A stretch of 64,000 bases of DNA from Ligustrum vulgare (Eukaryota; Streptophyta; Magnoliopsida; Lamiales; Oleaceae): positions 36,872,929-36,936,928 of the forward strand of contig OY743190.1 in assembly GCA_963555705.1 (NCBI GenBank), given 5' to 3'. This document shows, piece by piece, positions 36,582-49,752 of the stretch. Position numbers and translations under genes: made by a program. The notes under the pieces are model-generated. The model saw only the letters and a list, made by a program, of their open reading frames with translations. It made no database searches and was not told the DNA's origin. Each line of letters starts with the position of its first letter. The stretch's first letter is position 1.

Positions 36582-37689
36582 GAGGAAATTAGTCTCAGCA
36601 CCAAAGTAATATATGTAAACTGAATTTTGTATTATATTAAAATATATATGGATTTGTAGACAGCCCATTACAAATATTTGGATATTTAGAATTTTAAAAA
36701 AATTACCATTCAAATTCAAAGATAGGAATTACAACGGAAAGTGAGAGATTCGCGCCCCTATTCTCACTCCCAACGGCTCTTGATAATCCTCTAAACATTA
36801 ATCCAAGTTTTGACTCCACCCAGATCATTTTCACAAAAATATAACATTCAACGACAGGATTATTCTCTAAAATCATAACAGAATCACGCCTCCCACCGAC
36901 AATGCTTCTGCTATCAGGAATTCGTGAATCCATTCTTCATGAAAGATTTTTTGAAAAATCAGGAGGAGTAAGCATCTGAATATTACATCTGAGGTCGAAG
37001 TTTCGTAATCAATCATACTTGTGTTCAAGGTACGCTTATGACAAATAAAATGAAGAACTAATTCAGAATCTGATGTTCCGAGGCTAAGTTAAATATTCAG
37101 TTATCTTAAAAAATAGGAAATTAAAATTTTGTTTATTCAAATGTTACATAAGAAATGAAACCGTAAGAAATGCACTTGGAAGTAGAATTTACAGCCATTG
37201 ATATATTTCTACATTAATGTACTTATCTGTTATAATCTTGATTCTATTTTAAAGGGATTAGGTTAAAATGTTGTTGAAATTAGCTCAATTTTATCCCCCC
37301 ATTCACAATCCATTTTGAATGATTCCCGGTTAAAGTCTCATATCTATTTTAGGTCGAATAGTTTCTCGAAAAAATGTTCTTGATATTTGCTCCATTTGAT
37401 CCTCCATTCATAATTCATTTGGAGTTTATCCTGTTATAGTCACCAGTATATTTCAGTTTGGATAGGTTCTCAAAATTTTTTGTTCATATTTACTCACTGT
37501 TACTCGATATTGCATACTCGAGTCTCGAGTTCTTGATCTTCGACATTTTGAGATAAATATTTATATACATTATTATTCACCCATTCGAGAATCGAACGAA
37601 ATCATTGTGTTACATAGAGGAATGATTGTTTAGCACACAGGCAGTAGTTATCCCTTTTCTAATCTGCAAATCCCTGTAATTACAGCGGA
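36582..37689. other. 5' region of the ULP1-like gene, no gene seen
   Basis: AT-rich. A loosely repeated segment of about 110 bp occurs at about 37275 and 37386 (both with ATTTGATCC/TTTATCCCC-like and CATTCATAAT/CATTCACAAT words, then GTTTCTCGAAA / GTTCTCAAAA). It could include the promoter of the downstream gene, but I see no clear TATA position. Confidence 0.4.
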
Positions 37690-40600
37690 ATGGGCAAGTT
37701 TCGTGCTGGAGGTAAGAATGGCTCTGTATCAAAATGTATAAGGAAAGCTGGCGGTTTTAATGCCTTCAAGTATCATTGCAGGGGGGCGCGTACACCACGA
37801 AAGAATAAGTTCATACAGCAAGTTCCCATACAAAACAAGGTATGATGATAAAATTAGAGTAGAAGCATGCTAAAGTAGTTTATTGAAGATTTGCTGGAAT
37901 CAGGAGCAATCTGAGTTTTGCTGAATTTAGTAACATAATCACGATAAAGTATTGAACATGTAAAATTAGACTCACACAGTCTGAAAATTTTCAGGATTTA
38001 AGATGCATCATTTTTACATTATTTCACTCCAAATCATCTGTCCGGCACAGTCTGATATTTTCCTGATTTTAAGATACATAATTCTTACATTTGTTCAACC
38101 CAAATGTTCTGTCAGTATGGGATTTGATACGAACAGTTTCAAACTGTGCAAGTGGTACTGATTCAAATTCATGAGTATTCTTGATCTAAAATCAACCACT
38201 TGTGGACATATGAATTAACTTGAAAAATGTAATAGCACAGGTACATATAGCTCAGGAAATGATAGTCAGGTCACAAAACTTAATTATCTTAACAGCGCCA
38301 TACGAATCAAGTTTAGTCAATTCAATGTTAATATTATACTCAATGATATCTATCTTATTTCCCTGAAATGAATTTTGATCAAAATATTGCAGCTATGGGA
38401 TTACATCGTGATGCCCAATGATTGGTTTCTGGCGAAGGTGAACGTGAAGCCTACGGATCTCATCATTGATACATTAAATTCAAGGCTTACGGATCAGCAG
38501 AAAAAAATATTTAGATCAACATGCTTTGGCCGTTTCCTAGACATGCAGGAGATCGCTATCAATCCCCAACTAATTCACCAAGTTCTACTTCGGGAGTTAA
38601 ATCAACAAAATGATCGAGAGTTGTGGTTTCGAATTGGAAACAACACTTTGAAATTTGGTGTGGAAGATTTCTACCTGGTTACTGGTCTTAGATGTACCGG
38701 CGATGTCAACCGTGGGAAATACGAGAAGATGTACTGTCGATTAAAAAGTGAATACTTCAACCATTTAACCCACATCACGAACGATGACATCTTCAACGTC
38801 TTTATAGCTATGTCAAATAATAATACTCGTGATGTTGTCATCATGGGGATTCTGTTCCTAGTCACTCAGCTAATGTATATCACAACATATAATAGATATG
38901 TGGATGAAACTCTCCTTGTTCTTTTGGACTCGACCGACATGAATATATACCCTTGGGGTTAGGATATTTTCAAACTTACTATTTCATCCTTGAAACTGGC
39001 ATTACGGAACAAACGAACCACGATCGAGGGTGAGGGGAAGCCTACGATGAATTACAGGCTGAACGGTTTCGTGCTTGCATTCCAAGTTTGGATTTTTGAG
39101 ACAATGCCTGTACTTGAACAAAAATTGTGCTATAGAGTCACTTCAAAACGCCCTAGGATCCTTAACTGGACAACTGCTATTGACAATGATGTACCACTTT
39201 TGAATTTAGCAACTGATATCTTTGGCAGACCCGATGTGAGTTTTCCATACCCATTCATTTTGTTCTTTATTTATTTAGTGTGTCTTAAATATCTGGTATT
39301 TCATTAATTATTTTTTCCTGACAAACAACGTTATTATCACAACACTATTCCACAGATCAAAGCTCAGAACATAGTGCCCCAAGTTGCTGAAGCACTAGAT
39401 CCCCTCTTCATTGCTATCAAAAAAATGACTTGCCAGCATGATTGGTCCACAACCACGTTTGCAAGAAGCATCTAGATTGACGATGATGACGACTTCGTGA
39501 TACCAATAATATCACGAATCTCAAATAACATCAGTGATACTGCTGAAATGATTATTGATATGGATGAGGTTAAAGTTGTTCATGAATCTGATGCAGCAAT
39601 GCCAGAAAAAGAAACAGATGAGCACGATAATAAAGGTAAACAGGTTGTATATGATGTCGATGATAGCAGCGATGACTGTGAAGTATTAGACGATGTCATA
39701 CATCCGTTGAAGTCCAATTATCACCAAGGTGAAGCATCCAAATCCAACAAGGGAACTAAGAAGTCAGGCGTGTCAACGGTTCCACATGAATTTATCCTTA
39801 CCTGTCAAGATGGAGTAGGAAATGAAAGAACAGGTCGTGGAAACTCAGCTGTAGAGGTGAGGACCTTAGGTGATTCTGACAATGACGTAGTTTTGGAGAA
39901 ATGTGTTGGGGTCGCCGAGAAACTAGAGACATGAATTAAAGACCAAATCATTCCTCTCGCCGCTACGTGTTCAGTTCAGACACAATATATTAATAATAAG
40001 GGTGGCAAGCTGGAACATTTATGAATGTCCGCAACAGTTTTTAACATATTATGCTGGTAACACAACCACGTTTACACTTTATTTCAACTTTAGTTTCAGC
40101 ATTTCAGTAAATTATATTGATAAGGTTTTTATGACAGTAACAATGAAACAAAATACATAGCACCATCAGATATCATGACACTGATTGACCTGATGAAGTG
40201 CAATTTTCATGGTTGCAGCCAAATTTTTTCTTGTCATTTACATTCTGCCAACTCATTAATTCAAATAAAAATACAGGAATGAGTACGAAATGTGACATCG
40301 GATTATCTACGCCTTCAAGCATTGAATTTCACTATAATTTTTACATTCATTTATGGTTTTTAAAAATTTTAAGTAGTAGCAATAATCAAAACATGCTTGA
40401 AACGTGGGGTGTCTCTTATTCGACTGCTCAAGTGTAAATTTCACATGAAGTTCAAGCATGTCATACAGTATGCCATATCCTACAGTTAATGTCATGTTTC
40501 TGCGTTGTAGGGACAGGGGCGAACCATTAACAAGTACACAAAACGCTTTGATTCCATCGTTCGTGAGGATGCAAATCTGGCCGTGGAGATGTACATCTTG

Positions 40601-43600
40601 AAGATGGAAATTAAAGAAATGATGAACGTCTTCAATAACTACATCCAGGAGGGACTCGAAGGTATACGCCAGAGATCTGGTGACAGCAACATGAACTTGA
40701 ATGTAAACTACCCTGCATATCATCCATCACCAAGGTCCATTCAGAGAAAGGTATTAAATTTTTTTTTTATCACTTATCTTTTTTTTCATCTTAAGTTTGA
40801 GGTACAAGTGTCAAAGATCTATGTCATATTAACCTTTCAATATAGCTATCAACAAATTTGTACATCTTCATTGATTTTGATGAATGTAGTGTCAATTCAG
40901 GTATTCTGCTACATATGTCTTCATTTTTTTTTCCTGCATTGACGGTTTCGAATCCGTGATACAATTCTTGTGTGTATGAGTCCATGTATTCTCATTTCAA
41001 TCATCAACATGCAATTAGCAAAATGGAAGGCTCTCACATTTTTGACAAAATCTTTAAATTTCTGGTACGTACACAGGACACACGTTCAAGTTCCTTAAAT
41101 GATGGCTTCCACAATCGCCTCTCCCTTCACAGATCCATACAGATAAAACAGGTTATTGACAAAATAAATTATTATGTAATGTAATGAAGTGATGCATTAT
41201 AGATATTTTTTTGAAAAAATCATAGGTTGTCAATCCATCCTCATAAATAAAATAAAAATGGGTAACAACAGTTTGATTTATATTGATTTCAAATTTAATT
41301 ATTGCTAGTTTACCATCATTTATTCATTTTGATTTAGAATTCATTTTTTAAACTCAAATCCTTGCATTGTTAATTGCTTTTATGTCTCACATTTTTCTAA
41401 CAAAAAATGATAAAGGAATTTGACATTGACATAGCAAATTCTGCACCTACTCAGGTTTCCAGATTCTTACTCTTATCTGTGTTCCAACTGAATTTTTAAT
41501 TTGGACACTCTTTACATAATCATTAAATACTTAATTAATTAAAAATAGGATTGTCAATCTGTCCTATATTAATTATTTTCTTGTCACTAGCTCAACGCAG
41601 CTCTTAGGTATCGATCAGCATAGAACATTTCTTCACAGAATTTGCACAAAGCTTTTTTCCCCACATTGACATGTAGATTCCATTCACCATTTTATGTTCA
41701 TTCAAATCAGGTATCAATTGCTGGTCACCTAAGTGCCTCCAAACAAACCATGAACAAAACCACTGCCAAGACAGTTTCAAATAATTCCAGTAAGAGGGCA
41801 GATTACTTGGCCAGACATGAAACTGAGGTTAAGGTATGATGCAATTTAAACATTTTAATGTGGGCTTCCTTCAATAGAACCATCTACCCCTTTCTTACAA
41901 GATAAGTGATCTATAATTCCTATGACACATTTAGATTTAATTATATTGAATTTGATTGTCCAGAAACTTGTTCGATCAAGTCTAAACTTGGAACGATTAT
42001 CTGAGCTTAGCTGAATAGCACCACAGTTGATTACATTTATCATCATTTTGTTTGGTATTCAGACACAATACCAGATTCTTAAACTTTGTCACAGTGGGTT
42101 AAGAATCATATCAATCCCAAATATAAAATAGAAATGTGGATATCTCAGAAGAAGCAAATGTACTGAGCACCTGCACAATTAAATTCTATATAATGGCATA
42201 TAAATGATGATATTTTCCTTATTCGAAAACATGTAACATTTGCTTGTTGCACAAGTACTTTCAGTTATAAAGGGAATTGCACAAAGCTTTTTTCCCCACC
42301 TTGACATGTAGATTCCATTCACCATTTTCTGTTCATTCAAATCAGGTATCAACTGCTGGTCACCTAAGTTCCTCTAAACATACGATGAACAAAACCACTG
42401 CCCAGACAGTTTCAAATAATTCCAGCAAGAAAGCAGATTACTTGGCCAGACAGAAAACTGGGGTTAAGGTATGATGCAATTTAAACATTTTAATGTGGGC
42501 TTCTTTCAATATAACCATCTACCCCTTTTTTACAAGATAAGTGATCTACAATTCCTATGACACATTCAGATTTATTTAGATTGAATCTGATTGTCCAGAA
42601 ACTTGTTCGGTCAAGTCTAAACTTGAAACGATTATCTGAGCTTACCTGAATAGGACCACAGTTAATTACATTTATTATCATTTTGTTTGGCATCCAAAAA
42701 CAATACCAGATTCTTAAACTTTGTCACACTGGGTTAAGAATCATATCAATCCCAAATATAAAATAGAAATGTGGATATATCAGAAGAAGCAAATGTACTC
42801 TGCACCTGCACAATTGAATTCTATATAATGGCATATAAATGATGATATTTTCCTTATTCGAAAACAGGTAACATTTGTTGGTTGCACAAGTACTTTCAGT
42901 TATAAAGGAAAAGAGAACACTCCGCCACGCATGTCAAATATTGATCACAGACGTCTTGATGATATGGCGTCATGTCAACAGCAGTGCACGGTATTATCAA
43001 GAAGTGATAACTACATTTTTATTGCCAATTTTTTAATAATATATAATTAAAATCACCTGACTTTACTAATACAATGCAGGAAAATTTGGCGGTTGAATTT
43101 CGGACACACAATCCCTCCAACAGGCCACCACCTGTGATGCATAATTTGAACATACCCAGTAATTGTCCTAATTTACATCAGAGTATTAACACACCCCCAT
43201 CCCAAGCTTCAAACAATTTAGTTCATCATAAGACTGTGAGCAATTCTGGAAGTAACTCCAAGCCTGTATGCAATGTAATCTTCTCGATCAGTATCAATAA
43301 ATATTTTACTTTGACAATCATTTGCTAATGTTAGACTTGTTATAATTCAGTACTGCAATATCTTCAACCAACTTTCTGTATCCTAAATAACAGCATGCTC
43401 CTGAATGATCAAATTTATGTTCAACTTACACCCCTAATTTATAGGGCAGATTCTAAATGATAATATACATTGTTTTGTCATGCAGTCTGCGTCACCATAT
43501 ACATCAAATATCAACATGTCTGGCACCAATTCATCTGTCAATGCTGTGATACTTAAGAACAGTACGCCATATCTAAATTCCAAGGACAAGGTGAGTTATT

Positions 43601-45537
43601 TTAATCAAATAACATACATAACTTAGTTTATTGTAGTCCTGTTTTAAAAATATATATCTAAAAATACCAACTTTCTTATTTTCTATTTCTGGTTTGCATC
43701 TCAGGGACAAGGCAGTCATACTTTGGATCACAATGCTACAATGGACATAAATCCAATTGAATTTGCCGAACCTTCCTTCGATCTAGGTATGGATCTTGAC
43801 ATCAACAACGGAGGAGTGATTCTAGACGACGGCATTGTGTTATCAAAAGAATTTCTAGATGAAATAGATGAGTTCTCAAGAAAATCGGTACTGCTATCAC
43901 TCTGCGCTACTCACCCTAATTTCCAATTCCTATTGGCATCACTCTAAATTTAATTGATTAATTGCTGCCTTTTTATTTTTTCTAATTAATCTGATCTTTA
44001 TAACCCCTTTTATCTTCAACATTATTGTTGCAGCATTCTAGAAGGAACAGAACTGAGGGTAATGACCTTGGTTCATTGAATTCATCCGACGTTAAAACCA
44101 CAGCTGAAGTACAACTGATATGCTCTGCACCTGCAACTAAGGTTACAGATTCAATTCCAGCTGGGGCTGGAACTAAACTTGGTCAATATACCCCTGGGAA
44201 AAGGAACAGTATGCGACACTCCAACGATTCACAGGTTTTCTAACAAGTCCTAATCAAACCTTACAATGTAACTATCAACTTTTGAACAACTACCCACACT
44301 TCTAATGATCTTTATATGCAGATTTCACCTATCCCCATTAATTTCCAGGATGCAATCACCCCAGCAAAAAATGATATGACTATGGCAGGAACACTCGATA
44401 ACATTCCAACAACGACAAAAATCTGCCCAGAGAACTACTCCAACCATTTTGTCTACAAAACATGCATGGACTTGCCATCAACAATGGATATTATAAAATT
44501 CAACAAATTCTATCGCGATGTCAATAAGAATCATATCAGGTAATTTCATTCCTTAATTTCTGCCCTTTTCATTTGTCCAATCAATGCAATCAATAGTATC
44601 ATTTGAGCTAACCTCAAGTACTGTACAGAAAAAATGTTAATGATGATTATGATGATACTGTCGTAGTATCCCCGGTTATTACACTAGGTCCAATCTCTAT
44701 ATATTCGAAGGAATGGTGGCATGATCTGCGGGAGGTTGCAAGGCCACTACATGACACAGTATGTCTCGTGTTATACATTAATCCTTCCAATGTTTTAGAT
44801 TCTTAATTAAATTTCATCTGCCATTCCTCACAAATATCTCGTCACTTTGCAGCACATTGATGTTGCATTTTACTTTATGCGGATGCTATTAAAGTTGAGA
44901 CATGGGCACAGGATACGGGCAACGTCAACTGATTGTAACTTTGACGTCAAGATTAGGGGAATATCAAATGAGATAGCTGCTAATACTACAGCACTACATA
45001 AACATGAGTCCCTTTTCTCATATGCACATGACAGAAAAATAAAATTCAATACTCCTTGGAATGATATAGACCATGTTCTTATACCAATGTGGTTAGGAAA
45101 TCCTGACCATTGGCTTCTGGGTCACTTTGACATTATCAATTGGAGATTTGATGTATACAATTCATGCACAAGAGTGGTGAAGAATGTCATAGTTTATGCA
45201 GCCGTACGTGCTATGGTACTCGCACTGCCAATTTTGGCAAAGTCCGTTCAATCTAATTATCGCAGATTTCCTGATATTCCTCTAGAGTGCAGGCTCATTG
45301 ATCACTGCCCTCAACAAAGAAATGGGTGAGTCGCTACACTGTATACATACTACTTAATTACATGGACATATTTCTTTTTTACTCAAATACTATATTTTCC
45401 ACAGGGGGGATTGCGGTATATTCGTTGTTAAATATGCGGAATACCTGATTGAAGGATGTATTGAGGAAATGCCAAATTTGTTTGATACAGACATCATTTG
45501 GTGCAATGCGCCCGAGCTACTAAAGATTGGAAACTAG
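37690..45537 (+). pseudogene. MULE-borne ULP1-like (C48) protease gene with DUF1985-type domain
   Basis: I trace 16 exons: 37690-37839, 38393-39235, 39356-39856, 40511-40750, 41077-41151, 41711-41833, 42346-42468, 42868-42990, 43080-43265, 43486-43590, 43705-43887, 44034-44234, 44322-44539, 44629-44758, 44853-45325, 45405-45537. Every intron is GT-AG. All junctions are phase 0 except those at 44539/44629 and 45325/45405, which also close correctly, for about 1,268 codons. Exon 1 is basic. Exon 2 resembles the DUF1985 family (FGVEDFYLVTGLRC). The middle is Ser/Asn-rich linker. The C-terminus is a ULP1-like cysteine protease: His at 45108-45110 (DHWLLGHF), Asp at 45150-45152, Gln in CPQQ, Cys at 45412-45414 (GDCGIF). 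Two in-frame TAG (38960-38962, 39473-39475) break it. The predicted role, a SUMO or SUMO-like deconjugase, is family inference. Confidence 0.8.
41642..42911 (+). repeat. 635-bp tandem duplication containing an exon
   Basis: Unit A is 41642-42276 and unit B 42277-42911. Both contain a 123-bp exon (41711-41833 and 42346-42468) with intact acceptor and donor; the peptides differ at 8 of 41 residues. Near the end of unit A the acceptor of the following exon is AAAACATG, whereas in unit B it is AAAACAG, so only the B copy can join the next exon. Confidence 0.9.
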
Positions 45538-46622
45538 ATACCATGCACCCTTGCTTCTTGGAAGAGGATAACATATTTAAGTTTCATTGCTCGAAATCTT
45601 GTACTGCTTTAATTTATTTTTTGTTTTGTTAGCTAATGCTAAGATCTTGGTGGTTACTTATTGTTTTTCAAATTCCACAATAATAACTGTAGGGTTTTTC
45701 TAAACCTTGACATTGATTTTCCAAAGTTACTTTTAATTTGATTGAATGAAACAATAATTTCTCATTCATTTACATCATTACGCGATACGTCCTTCACCAT
45801 TTTATGTTTGGTTGAAATGATAAGCTCATTGTTCTTATTAAATGTTATCAATTACAAGATAGGTTTAAATAGTATAAAATAGGTGTTCTGGCAAGTTTGA
45901 AGAAACATCTGATACAAAAAGGTACTTCATCTTCTGTACAACGTACTCATAGAATTCTAGTCCTATAAACCAAACATCCAGATACATTTTACTATTTCAC
46001 TATATTCAGTAATTACAAAACGTATTGATCATTTGGACCTTCTAAAATTTTGGAACGAGCTTGAGAAATCTTAAAATTCCTAATGAGCTTTTCCAATATA
46101 GTTATTTCAAAATTAAATCATATATTCACCACACATTAAACTATTCCATTTAGATTAGCGAGTATCAATGATAGCTCACCAAATACCAAAATAATTGTTT
46201 GTTAAATTTGATAAAACACTACATTTTACTAATACGAGGCGTTATCCATACCGCAATAGGGTGCACCAATAATTGCTAATATTTACAATTGCAAATTTGT
46301 ATGTCCCCTTTGCATCTCTACCATTTATTTTATCTAGTTGTATCACGTGTCAATAAAATTGGCTAAAAAATATACAATATCATCTACCATATATTTGATA
46401 CCCCATATTTTTAAAAAAAATGTAACTTTAATTGCATAATCACACACTAACATCTCAACAATAATATAACATCAATTCATTTTTACTAGAAACATCTGTT
46501 CATAATTTAAAATAACATAATTTCTCAACATAATAATAAATGAACTCAAGTATCGTTTCCATCGTTTTACTTTTGTCACACCATTATGTAGAATGGAATC
46601 AACGTTGAATTATTCATCATTG
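45538..46622. other. Spacer between convergent genes
   Basis: AT-rich, no coding frame. It holds the 3' untranslated regions of both convergent genes. No terminal repeat is seen. Confidence 0.5.
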
Positions 46623-48939
46623 TCAATCAGCAACTACCTGAACCCAATACAATATTAAATAGGTTAAGCATAATAATTGAAAATTTTTATGATATACTAA
46701 TGGAAAACCAAAATCCACACACCTCGCTCACAGTTGAACAGCTCTTCTTACGTTTTCTGTCATTCTTCTCATTCATTTGTACCAAATTTCCGCAAGTCCT
46801 GCAATTATGTCCGTAACTACCACAATTTCCACAACGAGATGTCTTCTTTTTTTCTATTGATGATTTTAACCTATCCTCTTTGGGTCTTCCAGGACCCCTC
46901 TTTGATATTGGTGGAAGCACAGTTATTTGCTTAATTGACTCCGGTATGAACCACTCATTTTTGTCTCCTAATGGATAAATAGTACAACTATATGTATCAA
47001 GGTACTTCTCCTTGGTGAAAAATGTTGAACAATAATCTATCAATGAGTTGTTTTGCTTAGAGATTACAGCAATTGCATGGGGACATGGTAAATGGTCTAG
47101 CTGAAACCTTCTGCAAGAATAAGACTTGTCTTCCAAGTTCACCACATATGGAGTTATGCCGTCATTCACTTGATACACAACGTCACTGGATGGATGTACC
47201 TGCCAATAGTATCAATTAACTATTGTACATTCAAATTATATGCAATTACTATAGTTTCACAAGGCTTACTCGCATTTACATCGACATTTTCACCCTTTCA
47301 TTCAACATGGCATTGTGTCGATTTGCAAGGTGAGTAAACGTAGACTTTGCATTGCTTAGGTTTTGGAAAAACCACTTTTGTATGGTGCATCTTAGGCACT
47401 CAAAGTAACCCCTTATACCCTTATCAATTTCATCTATTCTTCTCATGTGTGTCTCAAATTCTGCTTTAGTGTATGCCCTTGCTGCAGCATTAAAAGGTAT
47501 CCTCACCCCCTTTGCATTTTTACCAAAATGTTTTTTGATATTTTTTAGCAAATGGTATGTACATGCCCCATGCATAGCATCCGGGAATACCACATCAACA
47601 GCATGCTCTATGCTTCCATGACGATATGAGACAATACACAAATCATCCCTAACTCCATATGCTTCACGAAGTCTTAACGAAAACCACTCCCACGCATTGT
47701 TGTTCTCTGCATCTCCAAACCCAAATATATTATTATTTGCATCCTGTGTGCATGCAGTGAAAAGGGTACCTCGGTACCTACTTGTAAGAAAAGTACCATC
47801 AACGACAATGATTGGTTTGCAATGCCTCCACCCTGCAATTGACGCACCTAAAGCCACAAAACTGAATTTGAACCTGTTCTCACTGTCCGTTTCAATTCTT
47901 GTATAAGATCCCGGATTAGCAACCTCCACCATGTGCATGTAGGATGGTAGATTTCCATATGACTCTTCCGGGTTACCTCTAATCATCATTATAGCACGTT
48001 CTCGAGACCTCCACGCCTTGTCATAACTGATTGTTACCCCATATGTCTCTTGTATGTCTTCAATGATGTCTCTAGGTGTATATATTCTCCTGGATGATTG
48101 AAACCTATATTTTACACAACTTGCAATTACCAAGGTGCTTGCTTGTCGGTGGTCTCCCAATACCTTGTCAAGAGAACATGTATGTATGTCATCCATCTTC
48201 CTTATCCTAAAGTTATCAGATACACAGGTGATTGATGCTCGAAGGGTCCATTTGCAACATTTTTCTAAGCATTTTATGGTATATGTTTTGGTGTCAGATT
48301 TGACTACATAGTACTCAAACTGTTTTTTAATTGCATATAGACCAACTGTGGTGACTAGCAATTCCTTGTCCACAAACACTTTACCTACTGCAACCTCATT
48401 TGCATGTGGTCGTGTTACTACTACAAAATAACCTGAAGGATTGTCATCAGCTACATAATTGATATAACCAGCAAGCTCTTTACCCATTTCCTCCACTGTC
48501 TGATTGGAATCCATCAATGGCAGGCTGAAATGTTCATTTGATTCTCTATTGTTCTGAAACAATGAAATGGAATTTGTTGCATCATTATCTGATTGTTGTT
48601 GGTGAGGACATCGAGCATCAGCTGGAAGGGAGTCCTTAATATTAACGTCTACACATAAAGGATAGGTCCGCTTATCAATTTCATCCTTTTTCAAATCTAA
48701 ATAAAAGGAGAGTGAATAATCATTTGTAATATGGATTCGAGGACCCAAATCATAGTTTGATATTGAACTGCAAAGTGGTTCTTTACGGGATCCTTGTTTA
48801 TTTGAGTGGCTATCAAACTGATAAACCTGTCATATGAACACTCAAGTGGCACTTTCATCCCGCAGACAGAATAACCAGAGTAGTTGCATGGCTGAACCCA
48901 CTCACCATCATAGTACACGAAAATAGTCACTCCATCCAT
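46623..48939 (-). pseudogene. mudrA-like transposase with SWIM zinc finger, disabled
   Basis: Minus strand. The N-terminal domain (from 48939) reads VTIFVYYDGEWV, typical of plant MULE transposases. A frameshift near 48740 leads into the main frame, with a zinc-binding DNA-binding region (CLEKCCKWTLRAS), the transposase core (IVVDGTFLTSRYRGTLFTAC, ending in CTYHLLKNIKKHFG), and an in-frame TAA at 47276-47278. A GT-AG intron (47200-47269) precedes the exon with the SWIM finger (CRRFQLDHLPCPHAIAVI) and a knuckle (CGNCGSYGHNCRTC). A last intron (46638-46722) gives a short terminal exon ending at 46623. In the core, the conserved SDRH reads SYRH (codon 47634-47636), so the second acidic residue of the DDE triad is Tyr. 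Cut-and-paste transposition is the family role; this copy should be inactive. Confidence 0.87.
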
Positions 48940-48949
48940 TATTATCTGT

Positions 48950-49523
48950 ATAAAATTTCATATATGTTGTTAGGAATAAATAGAACTTAAACTTTGATTT
49001 TTTATTCATTTTAATTATGGTGTAATACATAACTGTCATTCTGCGGCAATATGGTTTCAATTTCTTTTCATTTTCAAATTAATGTATGAAAACATAAAGA
49101 TTCATTGAAATCACATACTTGTGCCGTTGAGTTGATGACAGTACTGGCTTCATGTATTTATGCCGGGCTTCAGTTTTCTTGAGTTCTAGGTTAATCTGGC
49201 TTCGTGTATTTGTGCCGGGCTTCAGTTTTCTTGAGTTCCAGGTTAATCTTGGAGAGAGTTCAACGGAAATGTGAATATCCAATTTTTAAGGATGACAGTT
49301 TTCCTCATACGGAGATGCAGGAATTATATAGAGCATTGAAGATTTTGTTTTAATTGTCAGTTACAAATTGATACATGTAACAGTAATTCCTTAAAAATTG
49401 TATTCATTCCTTTTTTTCCTCTCCATTTACTCAATAAGGCAATTCTGCAATTTTTTCCTTTTTTTCTAGTTTTCAATTTTATACAAAGCAGTGGCAAATA
49501 TCCGAAAATGGTTGCAAATTGAG
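48950..49523. other. Right edge of the MULE block
   Basis: No gene. It holds a 52-bp tandem repeat (49144-49247) and CT/T-rich stretches at 49410-49475. It stops abruptly at the LTR of the neighbouring chromovirus. Confidence 0.5.
49144..49247. repeat. 52-bp tandem duplication
   Basis: Two units starting CTGGCTTCATGTATTTATGC and CTGGCTTCGTGTATTTGTGC at 49144 and 49196. Open frames across it come from the repeat. Confidence 0.88.
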
Positions 49524-49752
49524 GTAAACACTACAACCTGCCGAAGCATGCCGAGATCCTCCCGTGCCATGCCAATCTGCCCAAACGACTTGCCATGCAC
49601 AACAATCTAATTCAATACTCCCGAGTTACTCCCGCTCTGCCTTGAACTGTTCCCACGAAATGCACCCACCGAAGTACATTTCTACTAAGGCCTCATCATG
49701 AGATCAAGGCGATGCCCATGTCTTAGTCAATCCGAGCATCAAGGTGCTAACA
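49524..49752 (-). repeat. Truncated 3' LTR of the minus-strand chromovirus
   Basis: Matches the U3 end of the right LTR from GGTAAACAC to GTGCTAACA. The remaining ~477 bp (equivalent to 54327-54803) are absent and replaced by the MULE block. Confidence 0.9.

Larger units (their letters stand above)
36582..49523. mobile_element. 12.9-kb Mutator-like block with ULP1-like gene and mudrA
   Basis: The block lies between a broken chromovirus LTR on the left and a broken LTR of another chromovirus on the right. It contains a plus-strand ULP1/C48-like gene (37690-45537) and a minus-strand mudrA-like transposase (46623-48939), in convergent arrangement. ULP-carrying Mutator-like elements are known in plants (Arabidopsis Kaonashi MULEs, melon CUMULE). 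I could not find long terminal inverted repeats or a 9-bp TSD at the edges, so the true ends are uncertain; some members of this group lack long terminal inverted repeats. Confidence 0.65.

Noticed and set aside
39857..39934. Extension of exon 3 of the ULP1-like gene to the TGA at 39932
   Set aside because: A strong AG/GTGAG donor at 39856 keeps phase 0 with the next exon at 40511, which fits better than a stop.
36582..49523. Long terminal inverted repeats of the MULE block
   Set aside because: I compared the left edge (GAGGAAATTAGTC) with the reverse complement of the right edge (CTCAATTTGCAAC) and found no convincing match; only a short GGATATTT word is shared near both ends.
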